Assembly (NCBI RefSeq): GCF_030463565.1
Contig: NC_134653.1
Span: forward strand, 34,719,150 to 34,783,149
Direction: 5' to 3'
DNA length: 64,000 nt
Source: Pelecanus crispus
Taxonomy: Eukaryota; Chordata; Aves; Pelecaniformes; Pelecanidae
How positions within the stretch are numbered: the first letter of the stretch is position 1; each line of letters begins with the position of its first letter. Shown piece by piece: positions 49,901 through 62,750 of the stretch. The notes under the pieces are model-generated. The model was not told the origin of the DNA, searched no databases, and saw nothing but the letters and a program-made list of their open reading frames with translations. A program made the translations under genes and the position numbers.

Positions 49901-52900
49901 ATGAAAATAAATCTCAGCTCTATAGGTATTTAGCTCTACTTTTCTTATTCCTGTTACGTCTCAGACCACAAAATCTTAAGAAAATCCATGCCATTATCTG
50001 TGAAGCGAGTCATATTTATTGTGAAAATTTTAAAAAAGCACATTAGGATGATGTTAATTAAAAATATAAAGAACAAAAGGCCCACACGCTCATTTCTGCT
50101 TTGCTTCCATAAGATTATAACCTTTCCCCTACATTTGCTATGCGTGATAGTCTCAAATGGTGCAATCTAAGTAATGTTGAAGGATTGGATCCTGCATAAT
50201 GTAAAATTTTTAGCATCTATCTCCCTTTCCAGTTTTCCTTTTGTTCTTTTCTGTAATGAAATTTGAAACAATAACTAATTTTCAGCAGCTCTATATTCCA
50301 AGAATAGAAGCTTATGAAACTTCTAAAAAGGCCACAAAATTTGTGTCCAGCTGTTGGTAACCTCTTGAAGCCCACTTTGTACTCTCTGTGTAATTCTTAA
50401 CCATTCTTGTAGGCAGTACAGAATATTGCCATGTTTGTAATGATACTGTTTTTCATTGACAGCTGTTTTGCATCAACAGCTATTTTTCATCTGTCCAACT
50501 TCTTTCCATGCCTATTGAGACAGTTTTAGTTGAATATCTGCTTCCACAGATGGAAGGACCTATCAGGTCATGTAGCCCATCTATTTATAATGGATGGCTG
50601 TTACCTACTGTATATCTCCTGGGCTAGGTCTAAAATGAAACAGCTCTTCACTCAACTACACTGAGTAACTAGAGGAAGTCTAATAACCTGCTCCAGAATA
50701 TCCTAGAGCACATTAATTAGGAAAATCAGATAGGGGACAAAGATACAATTTCAAATTCTTTAGCCTGCTGAGGAATATGAAATTCTGCCAGCTACATCCT
50801 GAATAAATGTCCTACTCACTGAGATATTTTTTAAAAGGTAAGAGCTACTGCTACCATTAAGCTGACAACTCTTCTAAACCTTTGTTTGCTTGTTCTTCAA
50901 GAAAAACTCCCTGAAAATGAAACTTTTGTTAGAAATGTTGAAATGAGCTGTTCCAATATGTCTTAAAAAGGTTCTATATATTTTTTTATGTGAAATTTTG
51001 TTAATTTAGATCCTACTAGCAAAATTGTTTCAGCTGAATTAAAACTATATTTTTTACAAGTTGTTAATTGTCCCAAATTGCAGTAGTAGAGCTACAGGTT
51101 AAGCCAGAAGATATGGAATTTCCTTAAGCATTTAGTATGTGGAAAAGATGATGTAGAATGGCCGAGTTTAGTATGTTTGCAAGGTTCTTGTATTTCTGGT
51201 GCATTTGCTGCAGGCAAATTGTGTTGCGTTGCAGACAACGGTTGTGTTTTCAGTTGCAGGGGAAGCTCAGTTCAACAGAGCCTGTTCAACAATCGATCAG
51301 ATAAAAATTGTAATGTCGGGTCACCTGCTGCTGTGAATAAAGCCGATTCTTTTCACAGTGGTGCTGCCAAAACCTCACAAACCTGAGCAATTGAGCAAAT
51401 TGTTCCTATCCGTATTGAATATGCTTGCAGATAGAGCTTTTCACTCTTTAGTACTCTGGGGGTTATTCTGACTGAACTTTAAACGTACTAAGACCTGTTT
51501 TTCCCTACAAACTATAGAGGGCCACAGTAGTCCCAGCATTATAATGAAGATGTTTCGGGACCATTTGCTTCCATCGGAGTTAATTTTTATATTACAGCAA
51601 TTTAATATAGTGTATTTATAGAAGATTTCCTAGATTTTTATCATGGTAGGCCCCGTGCTTAACAGGCACCTTCATCTTCGTGCAGCGTTTGATCTGTGAG
51701 TTTCTGCACTGTCAAACACGTCTCAGTTGCCTGTCAGCAGAGCAGAACTTCCTGAATAGCATATCTGGTCCTGTTAGGTGTGGTTTCTTGCTATGTACCC
51801 ACTCCCCTTTCCATGTGTCATGTTATTTCATCTGTTCTGATAGAAACTATTCACATGACGCAAGCTGCCTTCCTCTGATCTCTGCTAAACTGATGAGATG
51901 TGCAGCTCTTCCTTTGGGCGGATGATTTTTTAACAAAAGATGATAGGTAACCGATGATCATATTTGTCTGCTGCGTTGATAGGTAAAAAAATAAAATGTG
52001 GCAACAAACACTCTACCTGTGGAAGAACTGGATCACGGAGACATTTTCAGTGGAAGTAACACACTTTTCTTTTCAGTAGCTTTTTCTGAGACTGTGCTAA
52101 GTTGCTAGGCATCCTGCCATAGTCAGTTGGCTTTGGAAGCATTCACATCTTTTAAGTGCATTTCCAACTTACTGAACAGCTTATGTTGTATCTAATTTCT
52201 GTTATATTGAGCCTGTGGTTAGATAACTGTGCCCCCTCAAGTTCCTAAATGCAACTCAGGGGGATCACTTCTCTAAGTCATTGCTACACCCATCCTCAAA
52301 GGAATATTTTAACTGAATTCTCATATTCAGGCCAGGCTTCTTGGAATATCTACCAATAGAAGAATACAGCTTAAAGGATTGTTCTGTTTATGAGGCAGAT
52401 GGCAATTCCTTGGCTTCCACAGAAGTAGATGGGATAGAAATTAATATCTTACAAATTTTATGAGTCACAGGCAGTAGTTTTTCTAATCCTTCTAAAGAAG
52501 AAGAACAAAAGACCATATCCCACTGCTCATTAAATCACTTGCAAGTACTCCATTGATTTTAAATGAAACAGAGTATAGTTCCTCATGAGAGGAACTCGGC
52601 ATCCAAATAGTACTTTGGGCAAAAAGCTGAAAAGATATGTAGAAATAGCAATTGTGAAGTTCAGTATGAAATATCCAAGGAACCTGTGACATGACTTACT
52701 GGTTTAGTGTATGGATGTGTATCATACTTCGTCATCAGGATCAGGTAGTTCAGGAAAGGGCACTTGACTTCCCCGCCCTGCTGTTACCAAAAATACTTTC
52801 TTAAGCAGTTATGCAAGCCTTTTATTTCTTGCATTTTGTAGGAATTCATTCCTTAGTGCAAGAGTGATTTGCTTGAATCTTTTAATTTATGAAGCCCTGT

Positions 52901-53996
52901 TTTCATGAAATAATTAATCTTGTGTTCAAAGTACACAATCATAGTTATCAATTAAATTCTGACTTTTTTCCAAAAGTTTTCTGAAATGCTTTGTGAGTAT
53001 TGTCTATCTCATAATGTGAAAAAACCCCAAACCAGAATATTAACATGTGTTAAAAAAACATAAGCCATGTTGTTCCCAGTACTTACAACTGCTGCATGCT
53101 CTGCAAGCTATCATAAGTTAATCTAATATAGTCAGTCAGCCTTTATAAAAAAAGTCTCGTTCTGTTCTTCATGTCTAGCTAAGGATTTCCAAGTTCTGTT
53201 TCTTTCTTTTAATCACGTTAAATGACAAAAACAGACATAGTTAAGCTTTGTAAGTAAGCCTGCTGGAGTTGATTGCCCAGCTTAGACAACTTTTTAATAA
53301 CTGTAGCATGCCTTCATGTTAGACTGTATTTTAGAATTTTGTGTTTATTAGTTTTCAAACAAATTGTTTCTGTCAGTGCAAAGCATCTATCTGACTGTCT
53401 CAGTTTACATGCGGATTGCTTCCTGCGATAACTAAAGCCTGAAAAGTTACTTTCCTTCCTCACATTGCTTACTCCATACATAAAGGGAGACAATTGCTTG
53501 GCACATCAGTGCATTGTTCCTCACTTAGTAAGTTGTCAAATCGGTCACTTGAATCATGTTAGCCTTAGCAGAGTCATCTGAAAACAGTCATTCATGTTAA
53601 ATAGATCTAGCTCTAATTAGAACCTACAGCCAGAGGGATGTCAGGGGGGAAGAAACGGAACCTCCCCTTCTGACAGTAGCCCAAAGCTACGCTGCATTAG
53701 AGTAGTCACTCAAAGGTTTAGAGTGGAGTAGGCAATTCCCGCTCTGCTATCCGGTGCACTCAGCTCCCTTAGCTGGATATTCTAAGTGTCGATCACTCAT
53801 GAGAGCGTTTGTCTGAAGAGTCAAATGCTACTACCAAGTTACAGATCTGTGGTATGATTTTAAAGCTCAGCACATTCACGTGTTTAAATATTTTAGTAAA
53901 AGATATGCTAAAATTTATTTTTCTTTTCTGGGTATTTCAAACATACACTATAGTGCTAAAGTAAAGCCATATACCTGTGTGTATGTTCCTTTCTAG
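46927..53996 (+). other. GLT1D1: GLT1D1 intron 8
   Basis: A 7.1-kb AT-rich intron. A decayed CR1 3' end is suspected at 50515-50740; otherwise I see no named feature and no convincing ORF. Confidence 0.88.
50515..50740 (-). repeat. Probable ancient CR1 3' fragment, antisense
   Basis: GATGGAAGGACCTATCAGGT followed by CATGTAGCCCATC and later TAACCTGCTCCAGAATATCCT parallels the CR1 antisense consensus 'GGAAGGGACCTC..GAGGTCATCTAGTCCA ... AACCTGCTCTTAAAAATCTCC'. Much diverged; edges are approximate. Confidence 0.5.
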
Positions 53997-54040
53997 GTTG
54001 ATCCACTTTTTACAAGTGAAGTTAAGGAAAAAGTTAAAAG
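53997..54040 (+). CDS. GLT1D1: GLT1D1 exon 9 (residues 206-219)
   Basis: A 44-nt exon encoding VDPLFTSEVKEKVK, matching vertebrate VDPVFTREVKAKVK. Acceptor TTCTAG, donor AAAAG|GTAAGA. Leaves AG, completed to R220 by exon 10. Confidence 0.93.
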
Positions 54041-55554
54041 GTAAGAAGTTAACATTAAGCCTTTTGTCGGCTCCAAGGGAAAGCGGCTGGCTGACTAGCT
54101 TTTTAAATCATGTGCGTAAATGCTTTTTTGTGTATACAAGTGAATATACATGCACAAATCTCTATGTAACTAACAAATGTGTACTGGTTGTTTGGCATGT
54201 AACATTCTCAGCCTAGGTATTCTACACATCTTAAGTTTTAGAATAGCCAGTAGATCTTTTCATGTTTTGTGTTAAATCACATCTGATTTAGTGTGATTTA
54301 TATTTATTATTCATTTGGGTCTTTTCATTCTTTCTTTCATCCTGGCTTCTGCAAGATTTTGCATGCTTGCTGCTGTTGGGTAAACGAGTAGACGGACAAG
54401 ATAACCCTGTATAGCTTTTTTCTGTCCCTAGTTTATATGCTTCCTGTTTGAAGGATATAAATGTTAGAGAATCAAGATTTTTTTGTGTGTGTCTGCAGAA
54501 CCTAGAATTGTCTGACTTGAACGGAACAACCATATTATCTCTGATTGATAATATCTGATAGTAAAATCTGCATAAAATACGTGTTTTGCAATTCCATTTT
54601 TGGAGCAAGAGATGATTTTTTTTGTTTTCTATCAGGTTGTTCATGGGAAACATGACTCCTGTAATCAAGCATTTGTACTCCAGTTGATACAGTTATTTAT
54701 CTCTACAGAAGCTGGATGTTACTGCACAATCAGAAAAGCAATGTTTAACCAAGTGTAGTTGGCAGGGAGCAGCCCCTAATGTCAAATGCACTTGTGTTTC
54801 CATCTGGCTTAGTGATCTCATGTTGAGGGTAAAGAGACAGGAGCAGGCTCATCAAGTGGAGGAGGTGCTGACTTTTCCAGAATGATCACTAGTCTTAAAG
54901 ATCTCATTCACTTCATCTGAGACCAAACACCTAATTACCCTATTGTTCCACCCTTCACCCTTGATTTGATTGACCTTCGTTAATCTGAGGAAGATGAGGA
55001 CAGTAGGAATGTAACCCTTCAGAACAGAAGAGTGCTTATAATAAAAGAGGAACCAGAAGAGATCTTTCAGAACCACATTCCATCCCCAAAAGCCAGCATC
55101 TGAAAAGTCAGCATCTCCAGCAGTTGACCATTCTGATGATCACACTCCATTTCCCCAAGTATTTAAACTGTGTGTTTTTTATAAATCTCTGCATGCATCT
55201 TCCCTATATTACACAAATTCTTTAAGGGAAAATTGCACCCCTATCCATTGATCTCGGCTCCTTCGTTTATGAGACTGATTGTGGTTAACAGAGCGTGGTG
55301 TTAAGTGATCAACTATAAAACTTCAGAACAGCAATGAAGTGGCAGATGACAATGTATAATTGAGTTTATAACCGCATTTAGATAGAAAGCTAACAAAAAC
55401 ATGGTAAAGTGGCTTGCCCATGAGCAAGCGATTGTTAGCATCAGAACCATGCCTGAATTGCTCTGACCACCTTCCATCGTTGCCCTAAGTTTTAGGAAGA
55501 ATTGTTAGAGCATGTTCTTAGGAGGTGTCCTATTTTTGTGCATTTTATTTCTAG
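54041..55554 (+). other. GLT1D1: GLT1D1 intron 9
   Basis: A 1.5-kb intron. A possible SINE remnant sits at 55370-55490; a 126-codon minus-strand ORF (54288-54668) has no recognisable features. Confidence 0.88.
55370..55490. repeat. Possible ancient SINE fragment
   Basis: AAAGTGGCTTGCCCATGAGC followed by ATCAGAACCATGCCTGAATT resembles the old amniote repeat motif 'AAGTGACTTGCCCAAGGTCA ... GCAGAGCCGGGAATAGAACCC'. Short and uncertain. Confidence 0.35.
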
Positions 55555-55675
55555 GGCATCTGGAGTACATTTATTACAGGAGATGCCACAAGATGATCTT
55601 CATGCTGCTATGAAAAGGTGCTTTGCTGTGGTGAACAGCTCCATTTCAGAGGGGATGTCTGCTGCAATTCTAGAG
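55555..55675 (+). CDS. GLT1D1: GLT1D1 exon 10 (residues 220-260), catalytic EX7E motif
   Basis: Encodes [20 protein letters not shown] then [20 protein letters not shown]. The segment [10 protein letters not shown] carries the retaining GT4 hallmark EX7E, with E252 and E260 seven residues apart. In related enzymes these acidic residues contact the nucleotide sugar. Acceptor TTCTAG, donor GAG|GTAATT; phase 2 in, phase 0 out. Both glutamates are intact, so a working enzyme is plausible. Confidence 0.96.
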
Positions 55676-58247
55676 GTAATTGCATCTTGGTGGTGAGGTT
55701 TTGCAGTGAGGTTACAGTGAATCTGAAATTGTCTTTTATCACTGGAAATGTGTGTCAATATTTTATGTCCATGTTTCAAAGCTAGTGAAGACAAAACTAA
55801 AATACTTCTTTTTTGCCAGCGTTAGTAATTAAAGTTTTCTTCCCTTGAACTGACAGTTTTTTATGCGTTGGCTATTTATTTTTTGAAGGACAGAATGTAA
55901 TTTTATCAATGCTGTTAAATTAACAATACAGACCTGAGATACAAGAATCATTCTGATTTACTGGGGTTGTCACTATTCTTGATTCAACATCCACTTCCTT
56001 ATAATAGAGAAGTTGCTAGAATAGACTTTCATTTATTTTTACATCATTTCAAAAAGCAATCTAAGAGCTGTATTTGGTTATTTAATTCTGAAATGATTAA
56101 TAAATGAATGACATGCTCTTACTTGTTTTGCCATCGGTATTGAAAATTAATAACCAGGTTTACTTCATACCTGTCAAAGTAGAGCGCTGCTTAGTATGAC
56201 ATGCTTTCTAGGAAAAAAAAAAATGTACTTAAAACTTAAAGTAGAAATTCTTTGGACAGATGCCTTTTACTCTTCCATTTTTTTTGGTGACTGCTGAATG
56301 TTGGTTTGTGATGATCTCAGAAGATCACAGAAACTATTGCATGATTGTATTAATGAATCTCCTATTTCTGTTTCTAATGAGCAATCACATGTTGCATTTC
56401 CAGCATGCTTTTCTTCCACACACCTGAAAGTGCTTCATAAGTAAGAACTAAGTGAGCACTGTAAGAATTATGAAAGTTAGGTGATGGTAAGATAGCAAAT
56501 GTGTATTTCCTTTCTAAAATGCCAATGCTCAGAGGTGGAAGCAGATGCTGTTTCACAGCAACAATACTCTATAACCAACAATTACTACAGACTGTGACAT
56601 TTCCAAACTTATCAGTGTGGCAGGCGAGACAAATTTTGTATGTTCGGTAGTTGAGATGAAATGGAGTGTACCAACACCGCACACAGCCACAACTAAGTCA
56701 GTGACTTTAGAGAAGTGGAAGTTAAGTAACTGTCACCTCCTCCTCACCAGTTACGTGTTACCTTCAGGACTGCTCACGTAACAGTTGACCAAAACCCAAT
56801 CATCTGATTTACTGCCCGGGAGTGTCAGTGAGTTAGAGGAGGGGGGAAAAGAAGGGGCCAAAAAAGCAAACCAGAAAGACTGTTAAGAGACACAGCATCC
56901 GCAACAGAAGTGCAAGTGTGCTTGGCCCAATACAAATTGTTATGCAAACTCAGGACTGACGGGAGAGTTGGTATCGTTTTCCCCCAAATTTTCCCATCAG
57001 ATTTGAGCAGTTAAAAGGCACTTTCCTTAGCTTTTATCAGGAGAGGGAGCTATCTTGTAAGTTCAGTGTCTTAACAAGTATGTGTAACTCAAAGCAAAAA
57101 GATAATGCCAGTTTACTTCAGAGGTAATGTTGCGCCTGCCTCAGGAATTATTGATTTTTGCTCTCCTCTTTTGAAGTTGGAATTCTGACAAGTTTTGCAT
57201 CTGATAACTATAAGACTAAATCAACAAGGAAGGTTTTTATTTGAGCTTTTCTCTGTGTGGCTGAACTATTCAATTCTCCTATCAGGACTATTAAATAGTC
57301 AAATACCACCTCTAGTTGAAAGCTGTTCCTTTAAGTTTCCACTACACAGTTATGTTGAGTAATTTATTCCCAATTCATTTCCAGACCTGTCAAAAAAAAA
57401 AAAAAAACAAAACCCTCCAACAACTGTTCTTCTCACTGAAAATTGCTACACGAACAGAATAGTAAATACTTTCTGTTATATTTTTCTTCTTTCTCTAAAA
57501 ATTACAAGACTGTTCTGGCAAAAGAGCATTCTATGCAGGACATTAGCTTCTTCCATTTTGATGATTTTCTTACATCAGAAAAAATTATATACTAGGATGA
57601 ATCATCAAGAAGTATTTTAATTTTTTGAGCTGAATTTATTTATATATATGTATTTTTACATATATGTAGTAGATTAGTTAGTATTACTTTTTTTATCTTA
57701 CATGTAGCTGTGCATATCATGTCCTAGGCCATTCTTATGATTGATACATTTAATTCTACTGAAGACAATACCTTTACTAAAAACAAAGTTAATCGACATT
57801 TAATCTACCTTTAAGTCCTAATCTGAGTTTAACAGCTAAACATGCTAAAATAAACCGGCAATTGACCATAGCGGAAAAATTAAATTATGTCTTCTGAGTG
57901 CAAGACTTGAGCTATAGTAGGCTGTTAGCTATTTCCTTGTACATGATAACTTTTTCATAAAAAGAAGAGGAAAAGATCCTGCTCTCTTTTCTTCTGTTAT
58001 TACATTGGCGAAATAATGTCAAACCTAATAGTCAGGTTTGGTTTGTGTTCATGCATAATCATGAGTTGAAGATGAAATGCAATTTCAAATATTCTGAAGT
58101 GGGCTATTTCCTCCTAGAAAATCTATAACCGTAGGTGTGACCTGCTTCTTTCCACCAGCCTCAGTCCTATATTGCCTTGTTGTTCAATAGTGGAGGAAGG
58201 ACAGCCTAATCGCTGAACTGATAACTCTTGGAGTAAAAAACTCATTG

Positions 58248-58276
58248 GATAAACTCCAATAAACTTGGAGTTTATC
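58248..58276. repeat. Perfect 12-bp hairpin, 5-nt loop
   Basis: GATAAACTCCAA and TTGGAGTTTATC are exact reverse complements separated by TAAAC. It is not followed by a T-run. No function can be assigned. Confidence 0.8.
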
Positions 58277-60463
58277 ATGGAAGTCATGTAACAGGGAGAA
58301 AAAGAGGTGGCATGCTTCCAGAAGCCTGAGCATGCTAGTTCAGGTGCATACTGGTTACAAGCAAATGAGTTACCAGTTACGGGTGCAAACTGAAACCTTG
58401 CATTATAGGAAGGAAAGCCCAGTAGACATGGCAGAGGTGGCGTGAGACAACAGCTCCCGTCCCAGCTGAGTCAGGACTTTATACAAGCAGGGTTAGGTCT
58501 TTAGTTATCTCTTGAGAAACTAGCTGAAGCTTGCCCTTTTTAGTAGCTCAGACCTGTTTGAATTCTTCCTCTAAAGTTATAAGGGTGTTAGCGTTGTATG
58601 TCTGTTTACTAGACAGTTGTACAGTGGGATTTGATGACATGCTTATAAAATATCCTACTGTAAAAATCTCTCTCTCAGAGGAAGTGTCAATCTAATAAAG
58701 TTAAGTCCCTGCATGAGCTGGCCAGCAGTAGGAAGGGCCATCTGTTAAGATCTTGTTAGATTAACAAGGCAGAAAACTATGTATAAAAAGCTTTCGGTCC
58801 TAGGCTGGAGATAACATCTTGAATTTGGAAATGCAACTTGCATTCTCTTGAAAGTTCAAAATTTAACAAAGTCATGAATCTGTAAATAGTATTTTAGTAT
58901 GAGATAAATGTATAATAGATAAATTAGATAAATATATAACCGTATCTATTTCAACTTGCCTTAAGGTATGAAAGAACTAGAAATGGTAACTAGTTACTTT
59001 GTCATCTAGTACTGCTATCTCAGAGATTTTGCCTAAAAGTGATCTATTTTTTTGTTTGGTATTTGAAGAAGAGAAAACAAACATTATAGCAAGCATTTAA
59101 AATACATCTCTTCCTCAGAAAACTCAGGAGTTCTGCATGTTCCTGGGCATGTGATGGTGAGAAAGGCACTACTATTGGAAAATTTTGTATGGTCTTTATA
59201 TAGTTGGTAAGAAAAAGGTTTTGACTCCAGCACCATTTCATCAGGGTACTTTTTCTGTGCTCTCAAGAATATTCCAAGTGTTGTAAAAATCATTAGATTG
59301 TTACGCTTTTACCAAAAAAGGTCAATTAAAAAAAAATCATCATAGAAAAGGAAGATGGACAGATTCTATTCTGCTGTAGGGCGAAATCCAGTCTTACACA
59401 ACATGTGAAGTACAGGCCTAGTAGTTTGGAATACAAGTCATAGCAAACTATAAAAATAGAAAAATAAAAATGAAGGGATGTTGTAGAGCAGTAAAATTGA
59501 AGAGGGGGGCCAACAAAAAGATGCATAGGCTAGGAGAAAGAAAATGAGGGACAATCCAGAAGACAAAATAGTAAATAAAGTCTGTATTTACTCTATAGGC
59601 CTTATATTGCTGGTTAGAAATACTTATTGTGTAACATGCTTTCAAAGCTGAAATTTACACCCTGCATCCTTCTGAAATAGCTTTAAAACACATTTGCAGT
59701 CAGAATAATGTAACAAAACAGATGGCCAATGGACTGAAATGTTATTTTGTGCTATTATTTGTGGAACCTAGGTCAGTAAATTATACATATTTTCAACAAT
59801 GCAAATGATTCTTTTTACTGCCTAAAAATAGACTAAGTATCTAAATTAAATTCTAAGCTACTTCATGCAGTAATTATTTACAGCCCAATCCATTTGTTTA
59901 AGGCTAGCTGGTATAAAGCCAGCCCCTCATCTTATGTATTTGGCCATCTGTTCTGTCTTTCGGTAGCTATAATTCATTGGTACCTATGTGTTTTGGGACC
60001 TGAAAGTTTTCTTATGTAGCAGTTACTGCCCTCCAACTCTATGAGACAGAACAAATGTCTTTCCCTTTAGAGTTCAGAAATTACGGGAAATGAAATATAA
60101 ACTTAGTGATGAACTTCAATGAGTCATCAACTATGTAGCATTCAGAAACAGAAGTGAAGGAACGTATCTTGCGACAATTTTTTTTTTTTAAATTTGCGCT
60201 ACAGTTCAATCTAAACTGCAGCACAGCAATACAGTGCCAGCCTAAGCAGTCACACCATTAGGTACAGCCCAACACAGACCTGCCACAGGGCACTCACGTA
60301 TTTGATGATCGCAATTGATGTGCAGCCCAGCGGCAGTGTCCACTATTCACTGCATCTGACATGCTCAAATCCAAACTCCTCTCTGTCTTGCAGGTAACTC
60401 TTGCGGGGATAGTGCCACTTCCAGCCATCAGTCCTGGGGTTGTTGTGCTGTGTTTTGTGTGTT

Positions 60464-60598
60464 TTCTTTCCTTCTTTCCTTCTTTCCTTCTTTCCTTCTT
60501 TCCTTCTTTCCTTCTTTCCTTCTTTCCTTCTTTCCTTCTTTCCTTCTTTCCTTCTTTCCTTCTTTCCTTCTTTCCTTCTTTCCTTCTTTCCTTCTTTC
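60464..60598. repeat. Octamer microsatellite (TTCTTTCC)n
   Basis: About 135 bp, roughly 16-17 units of an 8-bp pyrimidine repeat, with no interruption that I can see. The long KKERRKEG-type ORFs on the other strand are only its translation. Such homopurine/homopyrimidine mirror repeats can form triplex DNA and stall polymerases. Confidence 0.95.
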
Positions 60599-62043
60599 TG
60601 TTTTTTAATGGTGCTCTTTCCCTTGAACAGCCAATAGCTTGTTTGGAAAGTAGCCAGACCTGAAATACTCTTACAGTTTTGGTTTTTAAAAGGAGAAGTA
60701 CAGAGAGGTGAGGAGAGGGCCTCAGGGAGGTGACAATGAACGCTGACACGCTTCGCTGCCACTATCAAGCTCTTGATTTTCAGTTCAGAAGTTCAAGTAA
60801 AATATCTTCATTCCCTGTTCATTGAACACGTTTGAATAAGATCAACAGCCAGCAGACTGAACACAAGGGCATTTAAGCCTGTCCATAGGCAGGGCTGAAA
60901 AAGAGCTGAATCAGAAATTCCATCTCTCTTTGAGATGTTCGTGCTTTTGTGGGAACCCCTTGTTAGGTCTATAGTTGGGTAATTAGAGCCAAAAGCAGGT
61001 TCCTTGACCTGAAGGTTCAAAGAGTAGAGGTATCCCTCCTTTCCCGGGTGAACTTTGAAGTTCTGTGAACTTTGCTGTACTGATAAGTAGATACTGTTGT
61101 CGTGTGTTTTGGAAATCTACCTTTGAAAAACAGATTTGTTTAACAGTGAAGTCAGAGCAAATGACAAAATAATTTGTGGATGACCAAGAACTGTATTTCC
61201 TCTCACCAAAATTACTCTTTTTTTTTATTTTAACAAAAGCTGTATCTCAAAAACTTTAGACACTTCGATAAATTCAGAAATCTGGTCTGTAGTTTTTATG
61301 TTTCTCATTTATTTATTCTGGCCTGTGTTCACTTCATCAATCTGTTTGTCTGAATTACCTCCAGCTGATCCTGTAGTTCCTGATAGAAAGTGCAGAACAG
61401 GTTATTTCATTAAGGGTTATTATTATTTTTAGAGCTAACTGCTGCAAACCAGATGTTCATGCCAGAAGGGCTATAGAATTTCTTTGTCCAGAGTAAATTC
61501 ATCTGCAGTGGTGATTTAAACAGTGTTTCTCTTGGATATTTTAAGCTATTAAGACATGTTGCTAAGTCGCAGCAGTCCCTCATGTTCAAAACATAATTGG
61601 TTCTGTACGTTATCAGCCAGGGTATTTTTGTCTTCCGTTTTGTCCAAACTATAAAAAAGCATGGTTTTCTCCTTGGAGTTTTGTTTTCTTGCTACGTAGA
61701 CTGAAGCAAAACTGCTCCCCATCCGGGAGTGTAATGACAGTAATTAAAAATGCATTCACTCTGAAGTGACAGGGAATCAGTATGAAGCAGATTGAAGATT
61801 TGGGGGAGTGAGTTTCTTTCTCTTGTTTGACACTGTGATAATTGTACAGTATGTGTTTTTCTGGTTTTACAGTCAGTGCATCTCAAGACTTCAAATTCAT
61901 CAATAGTAATTAAAGTTTCAGATCAGGATATGCATGAGTAACAAAGTTGAGTGGCCACAGTTTGCACACTAGTTACTTCAAAATCTAAGCTGTATTTTTT
62001 AGAAGTTGCCAGGCGTTAGGTCTCTTGGAAATGATTTACTAGC

Positions 62044-62616
62044 TGTCGTGGTTTAGCCCTAGCCAGCAACTAAGCCCCACGCAGCCATCGCTCACTCCCC
62101 CTGCCCCAATGGGATGGGGGAGAGAATCGGAGGAGTAAGAGTGAAAAACACTCCTGGGTTGAGATAAGAACAGTTTAAGAATTGAAATAAAGTAAAATAG
62201 TAGTGATAATAATAACAATATCATAATCATAGTAGTAATAATAATAATAATATCCAAAGCAAGTGATGCCCAATGCAATTGCTCACCACCCGCCGACCGA
62301 TACCCAGCCAGTTCCCGAGCAGCGACTGCTGCTCCCCGGCCAACCCCCCCAGTTTCTATACTGCCCATGACACCGTATGGTATGGAATGGCCCTTGGGGC
62401 AGTTGGGATCAACTCTTCTGGCTGTGCCCCCTCCCAGCTTCTTGTGCCCCTGGCAGAGCATGGGAAGCTGAAAAGTCCTTGACGAGCATAAGCAGTACTG
62501 AGCAACAACTAAACCATCGGTGTGTTATCAACATTCTTCTCATACTAAATCCAAAACACAGCACTGTGCCTGCTACTAGGAAGAAAACTAACACTATTCC
62601 AGTCGAAACCAGGACA
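62044..62616 (-). mobile_element. Solo LTR of an avian endogenous retrovirus (ERVL-like)
   Basis: The element is 573 bp, begins TGTCGTGGTTTAGCCC and ends CCAGGACA, and is flanked by a perfect 5-bp target duplication CTAGC (62039-62043 and 62617-62621). I recognise the sequence as a common avian LTR; its usual sense strand begins TGTCCTGGTTTC, so it lies on the minus strand here. The normal TATA-like region is degraded (TATAGAAACTGG in sense). A (TAA)n-like tract lies at 62206-62253. No internal retroviral genes are present, so it arose by LTR-LTR recombination. Confidence 0.9.
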
Positions 62617-62712
62617 CTAGCTTTGAATAGATGCTGTGCTGCATCTCTGCTCCTGTTTCTGCAGGCAACCTGAAGTGCTACAATGTTGAGACCCCGCACT
62701 TCCATTCCTTTT

Positions 62713-62750
62713 TTTATGTATGTACATACCTGCACACGTACATATACATA
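62713..62750. repeat. TATG/TACA-rich low-complexity tract
   Basis: Alternating ATGTATGTACATAC and ACGTACATATACATAC form a short, partly palindromic purine-pyrimidine tract. Confidence 0.6.

Noticed and set aside
60294..60768. ORFs with KKERRKEG or FFPSFLLS repeats
   Set aside because: They are translations of the octamer microsatellite at 60464-60598 and carry no independent signal.
62039..62461. 140-codon minus-strand ORF and neighbouring ORFs in intron 10
   Set aside because: They lie within the solo LTR, which has no coding capacity of its own.
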